NCBI GenBank assembly: GCA_900540955.1
Contig: UQIF01000017.1
Coordinates: forward strand, 1 to 47,874
Direction of reading: 5' to 3'
Source: an uncultured Olsenella sp.
Lineage (GTDB): Bacteria; Actinomycetota; Coriobacteriia; Coriobacteriales; Atopobiaceae
Length of the DNA stretch: 47,874 nucleotides
In this document: positions 33,841 through 41,584 of the stretch, piece by piece
Numbering within the stretch: the stretch's first letter is position 1
Layout: the number at the start of each line of letters is the position of its first letter
Notes under the pieces: model-generated
Database searches by the model: none
What the model was told of the DNA's origin: nothing
Seen by the model: the letters and a program-made list of their open reading frames with translations, nothing else
Position numbers and translations under genes: made by a program

Positions 33841-33982
33841 TAAGATAGACAATTGCGTCTGTAGACGGGACCTTTCTGTCTCGGACGCAGGCAAATGTAA
33901 GGCTCCGGAGGCGCGCCACGCCGAAGGAGGTCCGAGGCTCAAATGCCCCGGGCTTAAAACCCCATGATTTAAGGAGTGAACA
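33841..33982 (+). promoter_or_regulatory. candidate -10 box and structured leader of rplE
   Basis: TAAGATAGAC at 33841 resembles the -10 region of the rplC promoter (TATTATAGAC), but no good -35 box lies 16-19 bases upstream. Downstream, TGCGTC/GACGCA encloses AGAC/GTCT (33854-33889), followed by GC-rich pairing segments up to the rplE ribosome binding site. Over the whole 258-base gap I see only the terminator, this leader and no gene. Confidence 0.4.
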
Positions 33983-34543
33983 ATGGCAGACGAGAAGTAC
34001 ACCCCCCGTCTTAAGGAGCTCTACGTCGGCACGGTGCGCGACGAGCTTCAGAAGCAGTTCAACTACAAGAACGTCATGATGATCCCGAAGATCGAGAAGA
34101 TCGTCGTGAACATGGGCGTTGGCGAGGCCGCCACCGACTCCAAGGCCATCGACGGCGCCGTCGCCGACCTTCGCGCCATCACCGGCCAGCAGCCGCTCGT
34201 GACCCGCGCCCGTAAGTCCATCGCTACCTTCAAGCTCCGTGCCGGCATGCCCATCGGCGCCAAGGTCACCCTCCGCGGCGACCGCATGTGGGAGTTCCTG
34301 GATCGCCTGATCTGCATCGCCATCCCGCGCATCCGCGACTTCCGTGGTATCTCCGCCAAGTCCTTCGACGGCCGCGGCAACTTCTCCATGGGCGTCACCG
34401 AGCAGCTCATCTTCCCGGAGATCGACTTCGACAAGATCGATCACACCCGCGGCATGGACATCACCATCGTGACCACCGCCCAGACCGACGAGGAGGGCAA
34501 GGCGCTTCTGGACGCCTTCCACTTCCCGTTCAAGAAGGCGTAG
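33983..34543 (+). CDS. rplE: 50S ribosomal protein L5
   Basis: L5 binds 5S rRNA and forms a bridge to the 30S head. The 186-residue protein has KIEKIVVNMGVGEA (about residues 37-50), RKSIATFKLRAGMPIGAKVTL and the C-terminal GMDITIVTTAQTDEE. ATG 33983 follows TTTAAGGAGTG. It is the first gene after an internal terminator, so the spc part of the superoperon probably has its own start. Confidence 0.98.
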   Translation: MADEKYTPRLKELYVGTVRDELQKQFNYKNVMMIPKIEKIVVNMGVGEAATDSKAIDGAVADLRAITGQQPLVTRARKSIATFKLRAGMPIGAKVTLRGDRMWEFLDRLICIAIPRIRDFRGISAKSFDGRGNFSMGVTEQLIFPEIDFDKIDHTRGMDITIVTTAQTDEEGKALLDAFHFPFKKA

Positions 34544-34604
34544 TCAATATATTTGCAGTAGGGGAGCGTGAGCGTTCCCCCAAGGATTCTCTGAAGGAGG
34601 ATTT

Positions 34605-34790
34605 GTGGCTAAGACATCGATGATCGTCAAGGCGTCGCGCGAGCCGAAGTACTCGACCCGCAAGCAGAACCGTTGCCAGCGCTGTGGGCGTCCCCACTCC
34701 GTGTATCGCAAGTTCGGCCTCTGCCGTTTGTGCTTCCGCGAGCTTGCGAGCAAGGGCGAGCTTCCTGGCGTCCGCAAGGCAAGCTGGTAG
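34605..34790 (+). CDS. rpsZ: 30S ribosomal protein S14 type Z (zinc-binding)
   Basis: The short, 61-residue zinc form of S14, with CQRCGRPHSVYRKFGLCRLC supplying the four cysteines. S14 is a late-assembling protein of the 30S head. GTG 34605 follows GAAGGAGG. The 61-base gap from rplE holds a GGGGAGCG/CGTTCCCC hairpin (34561-34580). Long, cysteine-free S14 forms, if present, are elsewhere. Confidence 0.97.
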   Translation: MAKTSMIVKASREPKYSTRKQNRCQRCGRPHSVYRKFGLCRLCFRELASKGELPGVRKASW

Positions 34791-34882
34791 GACGCAAAGG
34801 GCTCTGGCGTTAAGGCGCGCCCGCTATGGGTGGGAGCGAACCGAGCGCACAGGTTCATCAATAACAAAGGAGAAAAGGATCC

Positions 34883-35281
34883 ATGAAGATTACCGATCCC
34901 GTTTCTGACATGCTGACGCGTATCCGCAACGCGAACTCGGCGAACAAGGCCGAGGTCTCCATGCCTTCCACGAAGGTTCTGGTTGCCATTGCGGGCGTAA
35001 TGCAGGCAGAGGGCTACATCGCGGGCTTTGAGGTCGAGGACACCAAGCCCCAGAAGACCCTTCACATTACTCTCAAGTACGGTGCCCGTCGCGCCAAGGT
35101 CATCCGCGGCATCAAGCGTGTGTCCAAGCCGGGCCTGCGCATCTACTCCACCGCCGACAAGCTTCCGCGCGTCCTTGGTGGCCTCGGCACCGCTATCATC
35201 TCTACTTCCCGCGGCATGATGTGCGACCGCGATGCCCGCAAGGCCGGCATCGGCGGCGAGGTCATCGCCTACATCTGGTAA
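34883..35281 (+). CDS. rpsH: 30S ribosomal protein S8
   Basis: S8 binds helix 21 of 16S rRNA and, in E. coli, represses the spc operon at the rplE mRNA. The 132-residue protein starts MKITDPVSDMLTRIRNAN and ends TSRGMMCDRDARKAGIGGEV followed by IAYIW, all typical. ATG 34883 follows AAAGGAGAAAAGG. rplF follows after 28 bases. Confidence 0.98.
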   Translation: MKITDPVSDMLTRIRNANSANKAEVSMPSTKVLVAIAGVMQAEGYIAGFEVEDTKPQKTLHITLKYGARRAKVIRGIKRVSKPGLRIYSTADKLPRVLGGLGTAIISTSRGMMCDRDARKAGIGGEVIAYIW

Positions 35282-35309
35282 ATCTCGACAGGAATGAAAG
35301 GAGACAACC

Positions 35310-35846
35310 GTGTCTCGTATTGGTAAGAAGCCTGTCCTGGTTCCCGCCGGAGTCACTGTGGCAGTCGACAACACCACCGTTACGGTCAAGGGCCCCAAGG
35401 GCGAGCTGACCCGTACGTTCTCTGATCTCATCTCCATCAAGGAGGAGGGCGAGGAGATCATCGTCGTCCGCAACGACGACACCCAGGACTCCAACGCCCA
35501 GCAGGGTCTCGTCCGCACCCTCATCCACAACATGGTCCTCGGTGTTTCCGAGGGCTTCGAGAAGAAGCTCGAGCTCACCGGCGTCGGCTACCGCGCCACG
35601 CTCAAGGGCAAGGACCTCGACCTCTCCCTCGGCTATTCTCACCCGGTCATTTTCCCGGCTCCCGAGAACATCACCTTCGTGGTGCCTGACAACACCCACA
35701 TCACCGTTCAGGGCATCTCCAAGGAGCAGGTCGGCCAGGTTGCCGCCGAGATCCGCATGAAGCGTCCGCCCGAGCCTTACAAGGGCAAGGGTATTCACTA
35801 CGAGGGCGAGCACATCCGCCGCAAGCTCGGCAAGGCCGCCAAGTAG
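35310..35846 (+). CDS. rplF: 50S ribosomal protein L6
   Basis: L6 lies near the sarcin-ricin loop and factor-binding site. The 178-residue protein has two repeated domains, the second with GVGYRATLKGKDLDLSLGYS and the C-terminal signature RPPEPYKGKGIHYEGE. GTG 35310 follows AAAGGAGAC. The following 59-base gap has a hairpin CCATCACC/GGTGATGG. Confidence 0.98.
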   Translation: MSRIGKKPVLVPAGVTVAVDNTTVTVKGPKGELTRTFSDLISIKEEGEEIIVVRNDDTQDSNAQQGLVRTLIHNMVLGVSEGFEKKLELTGVGYRATLKGKDLDLSLGYSHPVIFPAPENITFVVPDNTHITVQGISKEQVGQVAAEIRMKRPPEPYKGKGIHYEGEHIRRKLGKAAK

Positions 35847-35865
35847 TAACGCTTAACGCAAAAGC

Positions 35866-35887
35866 CCATCACCCCGTCAGGTGATGG
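35866..35887 (+). other. stem-loop in the rplF-rplR gap
   Basis: CCATCACC (35866-35873) pairs perfectly with GGTGATGG (35880-35887) around a 6-base loop. No T run follows, so read-through into rplR is expected. Confidence 0.5.
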
Positions 35888-35905
35888 CATGTCTAAGGAG
35901 AAGGA

Positions 35906-36274
35906 ATGAACAAGTTCCAGGCCAAGCAGGCCGGTCTCGAGCGCCGCAAGCGCCGCGTCCGCGCCAAGGTCTCCGGTACCGCCGAGCGTCCGCGCCTCGC
36001 CGTGCACCGCACCAACGCTCACATCTACGCCCAGGTCATCGACGATGTCGACGGCAAGACCATCTGCGCCGCCTCGACCCTCGACCCTGAGTTCCGCGCC
36101 ACCGGCAAGGTCGGCTCCAACAAGGAGGCCGCCGAGTTCGTGGGCGAGCTCGTGGCGAAGCGCGCCGCCGAGAAGGGCATCACCGAGGTCACCTTCGACC
36201 GCGGTGGTCGCATCTATCACGGCCGCGTCAAGGCTCTGGCAGACGGTGCCCGCAACGCGGGCCTGAAGTTCTAG
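35906..36274 (+). CDS. rplR: 50S ribosomal protein L18
   Basis: L18 carries 5S rRNA into the central protuberance together with L5. The 122-residue protein has RRKRRVRAKVSGTAERPRL near the start, HIYAQVIDD, and the C-terminal FDRGGRIYHGRVKALADGAR. ATG 35906 follows TAAGGAGAAGG. rpsE is 9 bases downstream. Confidence 0.98.
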   Translation: MNKFQAKQAGLERRKRRVRAKVSGTAERPRLAVHRTNAHIYAQVIDDVDGKTICAASTLDPEFRATGKVGSNKEAAEFVGELVAKRAAEKGITEVTFDRGGRIYHGRVKALADGARNAGLKF

Positions 36275-36283
36275 GAGGATTCA

Positions 36284-36805
36284 ATGGCACGAGATCGTAA
36301 GCGCCAGCAGGATACGGATCTTCAGGAGCGCGTCGTCTTCATCCACCGCGTTTCGAAGACCGTCAAGGGCGGCCGTCGTATGTCGCTGCTCGCTCTGGTC
36401 GTCGTCGGCGACGGCAAGGGCAACGTGGGCCTCGGCCTCGGCAAGTCCGCTGAGGTGCCCCTGGCTATTTCCAAGGCCGTCGAGGACGCCAAGAAGAACA
36501 TGTTCCACGTCGAGGTCACCGAGGCCGGCTCTGTGCCGCACGCCGTCGAGGGCCACTACGGCGCGGGCCGCGTCCTCATCAAGCCGGCTATCGAGGGTAC
36601 CGGCGTCATCGCTGGCGGCCCCGTCCGTCCGCTCTTCGAGCTTGCCGGCATCACCAACGTCCTCTCCAAGTCTCTCGGCACCAACAACTCCCTTAACATG
36701 ATTAAGGCCGCTGCCGAGGGCCTGAAGGAGCTCTCCACCCCCGAGCAGACTGCTGAGCGTCGCGGCCTGACCGTGGGCGAGATGTTCGTCGGGAAGGAGA
36801 ACTAA
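36284..36805 (+). CDS. rpsE: 30S ribosomal protein S5
   Basis: S5 contributes to decoding fidelity and mRNA unwinding. The 173-residue protein has the RNA-binding loop VSKTVKGGRRMSLLALVVVG (about residues 23-42, site of spectinomycin-resistance changes in other species) and GTGVIAGGPVRPLFELAGI in the C-terminal half. ATG 36284 follows AGGAGG at the rplR stop. rpmD begins 2 bases after its stop. Confidence 0.98.
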   Translation: MARDRKRQQDTDLQERVVFIHRVSKTVKGGRRMSLLALVVVGDGKGNVGLGLGKSAEVPLAISKAVEDAKKNMFHVEVTEAGSVPHAVEGHYGAGRVLIKPAIEGTGVIAGGPVRPLFELAGITNVLSKSLGTNNSLNMIKAAAEGLKELSTPEQTAERRGLTVGEMFVGKEN

Positions 36806-36807
36806 AG

Positions 36808-36993
36808 ATGGCTCAGTCCCTCAAGATCACCCTGGTCCGCTCTGCCCAGTGCGGCGTCAAGAAGGACCAGACCGCTACCGCCAAGGCCCTCGGCCTTCGC
36901 AAGATCGGCGATTGTGTCGAGCAGCCCGACAACCCGGGCATCCGCGGCATGATCTTCAAGATCAAGCACCTCGTCAACGTGGAAGAGAACTAG
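36808..36993 (+). CDS. rpmD: 50S ribosomal protein L30
   Basis: A 61-residue bacterial-type L30 with LKITLVRSAQCGVKKDQTAT and the central LGLRKIGDCVEQPDNPGIRG. It is a peripheral large-subunit protein. ATG 36808 is preceded by GGGAAGGAG within the end of rpsE, and rplO follows after 10 bases. Length and position are as in other Gram-positive spc operons. Confidence 0.96.
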   Translation: MAQSLKITLVRSAQCGVKKDQTATAKALGLRKIGDCVEQPDNPGIRGMIFKIKHLVNVEEN

Positions 36994-37003
36994 GAGTCAA
37001 CCA

Positions 37004-37453
37004 ATGCAGCTCAACGATCTGCGCCCCGCGGAGGGCTCCCGCAAGAACCGCAAGCGCATCGGCCGCGGCAACTCGTCCGGTCACGGCACCACTGCGGGTC
37101 GCGGCACCAAGGGTCAGCTTTCCCGCTCCGGCGGCGGCAAGGGCAAGGGCTTCGAGGGCGGCCAGCAGCCGCTCGCCATGCGCCTGCCTAAGCTCCCCGG
37201 CTTCATCAATCACAACCGCGTCGAGTACGCTCCCGTGAACCTTTCCCGCCTCGACGCGCTCTTTGCCGACGGCGAGACCGTCGACGGCGCCTCCCTCGTG
37301 GAGAAGGGCGTCATCAAGCACGAGTACCAGCTCGTGAAGGTCCTCGGCGACGGCGAGCTCACCAAGAAGCTCATCGTCAAGGTCGACAAGGTCTCCGCCT
37401 CTGCCCAGGCCAAGATTGAGGCGGCCGGAGGAAAGGTCGAGCAGGCGTGCTAA
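37004..37453 (+). CDS. rplO: 50S ribosomal protein L15
   Basis: L15 has a long N-terminal extension that threads into the large subunit. The 149-residue protein begins MQLNDLRPAEGSRKNRKRIG and carries the Gly/Arg/Lys-rich GRGNSSGHGTTAGRGTKGQ, with RLPKLPGF near residue 63. ATG 37004 follows TAGGAGTC. secY begins 7 bases before its stop. Confidence 0.97.
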   Translation: MQLNDLRPAEGSRKNRKRIGRGNSSGHGTTAGRGTKGQLSRSGGGKGKGFEGGQQPLAMRLPKLPGFINHNRVEYAPVNLSRLDALFADGETVDGASLVEKGVIKHEYQLVKVLGDGELTKKLIVKVDKVSASAQAKIEAAGGKVEQAC

Positions 37454-38724
37454 AGGGAATCGCCAACGCATTTCGCGTTCCGGAACTGAGGAAGAAGCTC
37501 CTTCTTACCGCAGGCATTCTCCTGCTGTATCGCTTCGGCGCGTATCTTCCCGTCCCGGGAGTTCCGTTCCAGGACATGCTGTCCGCCTATCAGACGGGCC
37601 TTTCCTCGAACGGCGCTATGGCCGTGCTTAACCTGTTCTCAGGCGGCGCGCTTTCCCGCATGTCCGTATTCAGCCTCGGCATCATGCCTTACATCACCGC
37701 GCAGATTATTCTGCAGCTGATGCAGGCCGTGATTCCGTCGCTCGGCGAGCTTGCTAAGGAGGGCGAGTCCGGTCAGCGCAAGATTACGCAGTACACGCGC
37801 TACCTCACGATCGGTCTCGCCCTCATCTCTTCGGTTGGTTACCTGTTCCTGTTCAAGAGCTACGGCGTTAGCTTCGCGAACATGGGCATCGCTGAGGGGC
37901 TCCAGAACTTCATCGTGGTCTTCACGATGCTTGTTGGCGCCATCATCATCATGTGGCTGGGCGAGGTCATCACCCAGCGCGGCATCGGCAACGGCATGTC
38001 GCTCATCATCTTCGCTAACATCATGAGCGGCCTGCCCACCTCGCTGATCTCGTCTGTCGCCAGCAACGGCAACGTTGTCCTCACCGTCATCACCATGCTC
38101 GTCATCGTGGCGATTATTCCGATCATCGTCTACGTCGAGCGCGGCCAGCGTCGCATTCCGATCCAGTACGCCAAGCGCGTCGTGGGTCGTCGCGTAATGG
38201 GCGGTCAGGCAACCTACCTGCCGATCAAGGTCAACACCGCCGGCGTCGTGCCGATCATCTTCGCTTCTGCGATCCTGTATCTCCCGGCGCAGCTCGCGGT
38301 GTTCTTCCCCAACGTCGGCTGGGTCCAGGCCGTGGCCAACGCGCTTTCCGCGGGTTGGATCAACTGGGTCCTCTCGGTTCTTCTCATCGTGGCGTTCGCG
38401 TACTTCTACTCCTCGATGGTCTTCAACCCTGAAGAGACTGCCGATCAGCTTCGCAAGCAGGGCGGCTTCATCCCGGGCGTTCGCCCCGGCGCCGCCACCG
38501 CCGCGTACATCAAGAACACCATTGACCACGTGACCCTGCCGGGCGCCCTGTTTATGGCCGTCCTCGCCGTCGTCCCGTCGATCATCTTCTGGTTCACGGG
38601 CAACTCGCTCGTCCAGGCGTTCGGCGGCACCTCGGTGCTTATCATGGTCGGCGTGGCCATGGATACGCTCGCCTCTCTCGAGAGCCAGCTCAAGATGAAC
38701 AACTACGACGGCTTCTTTAAGTAA
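37447..38724 (+). CDS. secY: preprotein translocase subunit SecY
   Basis: SecY forms the protein-conducting channel in the membrane. The 425-residue protein has ten hydrophobic segments, beginning MLKGIANAFRVPELRKKLLL. PYITAQIILQLM lies in the second segment and YVERGQRRIPIQYA (about residues 229-242) in the cytoplasmic loop that contacts ribosomes and SecA. GTG 37447 overlaps rplO by 7 bases; the nearest GGAGG is 17 bases upstream, so initiation probably relies on coupling. SecE is encoded at 1857. Confidence 0.98.
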   Translation: MLKGIANAFRVPELRKKLLLTAGILLLYRFGAYLPVPGVPFQDMLSAYQTGLSSNGAMAVLNLFSGGALSRMSVFSLGIMPYITAQIILQLMQAVIPSLGELAKEGESGQRKITQYTRYLTIGLALISSVGYLFLFKSYGVSFANMGIAEGLQNFIVVFTMLVGAIIIMWLGEVITQRGIGNGMSLIIFANIMSGLPTSLISSVASNGNVVLTVITMLVIVAIIPIIVYVERGQRRIPIQYAKRVVGRRVMGGQATYLPIKVNTAGVVPIIFASAILYLPAQLAVFFPNVGWVQAVANALSAGWINWVLSVLLIVAFAYFYSSMVFNPEETADQLRKQGGFIPGVRPGAATAAYIKNTIDHVTLPGALFMAVLAVVPSIIFWFTGNSLVQAFGGTSVLIMVGVAMDTLASLESQLKMNNYDGFFK

Positions 38725-38772
38725 GCCGCCTGCGGGCTCGAGTAACGCCAATTTCGGAAGAAAGGTACGGCC

Positions 38773-39399
38773 ATGAACATCGTTCTTCTTGGCGCCCCCG
38801 GCGCCGGAAAGGGCACCCAGGGCCAGAAGCTTGTGGAGGATTTCGGCTTTGCCCACATCTCCACCGGCGACCTGCTCCGCGCTGCCGTCAAGGCTGGTTC
38901 TGAGCTTGGCATCAAGGCCAAGTCCTACATGGAGTCCGGCCAGCTCGTCCCCGATCAGCTTGTCATCGACCTCGTCAAGGAGCGCCTCGACTCCGATGAC
39001 GCCCAGAAGGGCTTCATCCTCGACGGCTTCCCCCGCAACACTGCCCAGGCGGTCGCGCTCGACTCTGAGCTCGCCGCCATGGGCCGCGACCTTGACGCCG
39101 CGCTGCTCGTCAGCGTTCCCGATGCCTCTGTCGTGGAGCGTCTCTCTTCGCGTCGTACCTGCAAGTCCTGCGGGTACACGGCTCCGGCAGGCACCGAGGT
39201 GTGCCCTCGCTGCTCCGGCGAGATGTATCAGCGCGAGGATGACAAGCCTGAGACGATTCAGCGTCGTCTCGATACGTACCACACCCAGACCGCCCCGCTG
39301 ATTGAGTACTACCGGGGCCACTCGATTCTCAAGGAGGTCGACGGAGACCGTCCCGTCGACGAGGTCTATGCCGACGTCAAGGATCTCCTGAGCCTATGA
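38773..39399 (+). CDS. adk: adenylate kinase (zinc-lid form)
   Basis: Interconverts ATP+AMP and 2 ADP. The 208-residue protein has the P-loop GAPGAGKGTQ (residues 7-16), AMP-binding STGDLLR and DGFPRN. The lid has CKSC (about 132) and CPRC (about 149), the four-cysteine zinc type common in Gram-positive bacteria. ATG 38773 follows GGAAGAAAGG. Its stop overlaps the map start as ATGA. Confidence 0.98.
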   Translation: MNIVLLGAPGAGKGTQGQKLVEDFGFAHISTGDLLRAAVKAGSELGIKAKSYMESGQLVPDQLVIDLVKERLDSDDAQKGFILDGFPRNTAQAVALDSELAAMGRDLDAALLVSVPDASVVERLSSRRTCKSCGYTAPAGTEVCPRCSGEMYQREDDKPETIQRRLDTYHTQTAPLIEYYRGHSILKEVDGDRPVDEVYADVKDLLSL

Positions 39400-40184
39400 T
39401 CAAGCGCAAAGATCCTCAACAGATCGAGCAGATGAAGGCCGCCGGGGCATTGTCCAAGGCGGCTCTTCGTCTAGCTGGGACCATGGTTGTCCCCGGCACC
39501 TCCACGCTCGCGATCGACCAGGCCGTGGAAAGCTTCATCCGCGCAAACGGCGGCAAGCCCACCTTCAAGGGTTACGGAGGTTTTCCGGGCAGCATCTGCG
39601 CGTCCGTCAACGAGCAGGTCGTGCACGGAATTCCCTCTGATGCCGTTGTCCTCAAGCAGGGCGATATTCTCTCGGTGGACACCGGCGCCACCTTGAACCG
39701 CTGGGTTGGCGACAACGCCTGGACCTTCTTCTGCGGTGAGGTGTCGAGCGAGTGGCAGGGTTTGTGCGAGGTCACACGCGATTGCCTCAAGGCTGCGATC
39801 GAGCAGGCAGTTCCCGGCAACCGGCTCGGCGATATCGGGGCCGCGGTCCAGGAACTCGCGGAGTCGAATGGCTACGGGGTCGTCCGCGACTACGTTGGCC
39901 ATGGCATCGGCCGCGCGATGCACGAGGACCCTGAGGTCCGCAATTACGGCAGGCGAGGGCGCGGCGTTAAGCTCCAGTCGGGGATGGTGCTCGCAATCGA
40001 GCCGATGATCACCATGGGCTCCTACGAGTGCCGAACCCTCGGAAACGGTTGGACCGTTGTTACCTGCGACGGGGGAGCCGCGGCCCACTATGAGAACACC
40101 GTCGCCATTACCGATGACGGCCCGGTGATTCTTACCGCCGACGACGAGGGCCCGTGGTGCTCTATGCAAGGCGGCATGAACTAG
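39396..40184 (+). CDS. map: methionine aminopeptidase, type I
   Basis: Removes the initiator Met from nascent proteins. The 262-residue pita-bread-fold enzyme has the metal-binding residues in VDTGATLNRWVGDNAWTF (two Asp), His in GHGIGRAMHE, Glu in AIEPMI and the last Glu in the C-terminal HYENTVAIT. There is no N-terminal SH3-binding or zinc-finger extension. ATG 39396 overlaps adk by 4 bases. An unusual inverted repeat and a promoter follow. Confidence 0.97.
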   Translation: MIKRKDPQQIEQMKAAGALSKAALRLAGTMVVPGTSTLAIDQAVESFIRANGGKPTFKGYGGFPGSICASVNEQVVHGIPSDAVVLKQGDILSVDTGATLNRWVGDNAWTFFCGEVSSEWQGLCEVTRDCLKAAIEQAVPGNRLGDIGAAVQELAESNGYGVVRDYVGHGIGRAMHEDPEVRNYGRRGRGVKLQSGMVLAIEPMITMGSYECRTLGNGWTVVTCDGGAAAHYENTVAITDDGPVILTADDEGPWCSMQGGMN

Positions 40185-40194
40185 CCTTCTTTGC

Positions 40195-40237
40195 GGCGTG
40201 TTCGAAATTCGATCAAATTTAGACTTTCGAACACGCC
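40195..40237. repeat. perfect 13-bp inverted repeat between map and infA
   Basis: GGCGTGTTCGAAA (40195-40207) and TTTCGAACACGCC (40225-40237) are exact complements around a 17-base AT-rich loop. No T run follows on either strand, so it is not a standard terminator. It could be a protein-binding site or a remnant of a small mobile repeat. Confidence 0.7.
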
Positions 40238-40284
40238 AGAAGCAGGCAATGAGTTGTTGTAGTTGTGGAGGGCGCTCACATCCG

Positions 40285-40313
40285 TGGACGCTCCCGTGAA
40301 TTTTCGATATATT
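40285..40313 (+). promoter_or_regulatory. promoter of infA / alpha operon
   Basis: TGGACG (40285-40290), 17 bases, TATATT (40308-40313). It gives infA-rpmJ-rpsM-rpsK-rpsD-rpoA-rplQ an independent start, with a leader of about 30 bases. Confidence 0.6.
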
Positions 40314-40348
40314 TGTTAGTCGCTGTCACGGCGTAGAGAGGGATTAAC

Positions 40349-40567
40349 TTGAGCAAGCAGGACGCAATCGAACTCGAGGGCAAGGTCGTCGAGCCTCTGC
40401 CCAACGCTATGTTCAACGTGGAGCTCGAGAACGGTAAGACCATTCTCTGCACCATCTCGGGAAAGATCAGGATGAACTACATCCGCATCCTTCCGGGAGA
40501 CAAGGTCGTTGTGGAGATTTCTCCCTACGATCTCACGCGCGGCCGCATCACCTACCGCTACAAGTAG
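40349..40567 (+). CDS. infA: translation initiation factor IF-1
   Basis: IF-1 blocks the A site during initiation. The 72-residue OB-fold protein reads MSKQDAIELEGKVVEPLPNA and ends LTRGRITYRYK, both canonical. TTG 40349 follows AGAGAGGGAT. An 82-base gap with a CAGC/GCTG hairpin separates it from rpmJ. Confidence 0.97.
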   Translation: MSKQDAIELEGKVVEPLPNAMFNVELENGKTILCTISGKIRMNYIRILPGDKVVVEISPYDLTRGRITYRYK

Positions 40568-40649
40568 GGTGCGGCACTCAGCCTGGAAATCACGCCAGCG
40601 GCTGGGCGAGTAGATAGTTCGTATCAGCACTACCGAAAGGAATGACGTT

Positions 40650-40763
40650 ATGAAGGTACGCCCTTCGGTCAAGAAGATGTGCGACAAGTGCAAAATCATT
40701 CGTCGCCACGGCAAGGTTTACGTCATTTGCGAGAACCCGCGCCACAAGCAGCGTCAGGGCTAA
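40650..40763 (+). CDS. rpmJ: 50S ribosomal protein L36 (zinc-binding form)
   Basis: A 37-residue protein, MKVRPSVKKMCDKCKIIRR onward. Zinc ligands are CDKC, a third Cys in VICENPRH and the His at its end, the C+ form. It is among the smallest ribosomal proteins. ATG 40650 follows GAAAGGAATG, and rpsM starts 15 bases after the stop. Confidence 0.96.
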   Translation: MKVRPSVKKMCDKCKIIRRHGKVYVICENPRHKQRQG

Positions 40764-40778
40764 GGAAGGAGCACCAAG

Positions 40779-41147
40779 TTGGCCCGTATTAACGGCGTCG
40801 ACCTCCCGCGCGAGAAGCGCGTCGAGATCGGACTCACCTACATTTTCGGCATCGGCCGCACCACTGCCACCAAGATCTGCGCCGAGACCGGCGTTGATCC
40901 CTCTACCCGCGTCAAGGATCTGACCGAGGACGAGGTCACCAAGATCCGCGATTACATTGACGCCAACTACACGACTGAGGGCGACCTCCGTCGTGAGACC
41001 CGTCAGAACGTCGCCCGCCTGATGGAGATTGGCTGCTACCGCGGCCTCCGTCACCGCAAGGGCCTCCCCGTCCGTGGCCAGCGCACGCACACGAACGCTC
41101 GTACCCGTAAGGGCAAGAAGCGTCAAATCGGCGGCAAGAAGAAGTAG
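40779..41147 (+). CDS. rpsM: 30S ribosomal protein S13
   Basis: S13 is at the top of the 30S head and contacts P-site tRNA through its basic tail. The 122-residue protein has ARINGVDLPREKRVEIGLTY, the helix-two-turn-helix region and the C-terminal GLRHRKGLPVRGQRTHTNAR followed by a Lys-rich tail. TTG 40779 follows AAGGAAGGAGC. rpsK is 17 bases downstream. Confidence 0.98.
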   Translation: MARINGVDLPREKRVEIGLTYIFGIGRTTATKICAETGVDPSTRVKDLTEDEVTKIRDYIDANYTTEGDLRRETRQNVARLMEIGCYRGLRHRKGLPVRGQRTHTNARTRKGKKRQIGGKKK

Positions 41148-41164
41148 GACAGGGGATATAGAAC

Positions 41165-41566
41165 ATGGCGCAGAAGAAGAACGCTCGCACCACGCGCGTC
41201 CGCCGCTCCGAGCGTAAGAACATCGCTGTGGGCCAGGCCCACATCAAGAGCACGTTCAACAACACGATCGTCTCGATCACCGATCCCCAGGGCAACGTCA
41301 TCTCCTGGCAGTCCGGTGGCACCGTCGGCTTCAAGGGCTCCCGTAAGTCCACGCCGTTCGCCGCGCAGCTGGCCGCCGAGGCCGCTGCCAAGGCTGCCAT
41401 GGAGCACGGCCTGCACAAGGTCGCTGTCTTCGTGAAGGGCCCCGGCTCTGGTCGCGAGACCGCCATCCGTTCCCTCCAGGCCGCCGGCCTCGAGGTTTCG
41501 GGCATCCAGGACAAGACCCCCATCGCGCACAACGGTTGCCGTCTGAGCAAGCGTCGTCGCGTGTAG
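41165..41566 (+). CDS. rpsK: 30S ribosomal protein S11
   Basis: S11 lies on the platform of the 30S subunit near the mRNA exit. The 133-residue protein contains GQAHIKSTFNNTIVSITDPQ (about residues 23-42) and the C-terminal DKTPIAHNGCRLSKRRRV. ATG 41165 follows AGGGGATATAG. rpsD begins 18 bases after its stop. Confidence 0.98.
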   Translation: MAQKKNARTTRVRRSERKNIAVGQAHIKSTFNNTIVSITDPQGNVISWQSGGTVGFKGSRKSTPFAAQLAAEAAAKAAMEHGLHKVAVFVKGPGSGRETAIRSLQAAGLEVSGIQDKTPIAHNGCRLSKRRRV

Positions 41567-41584
41567 CTCTAGGAGGATTTAACA

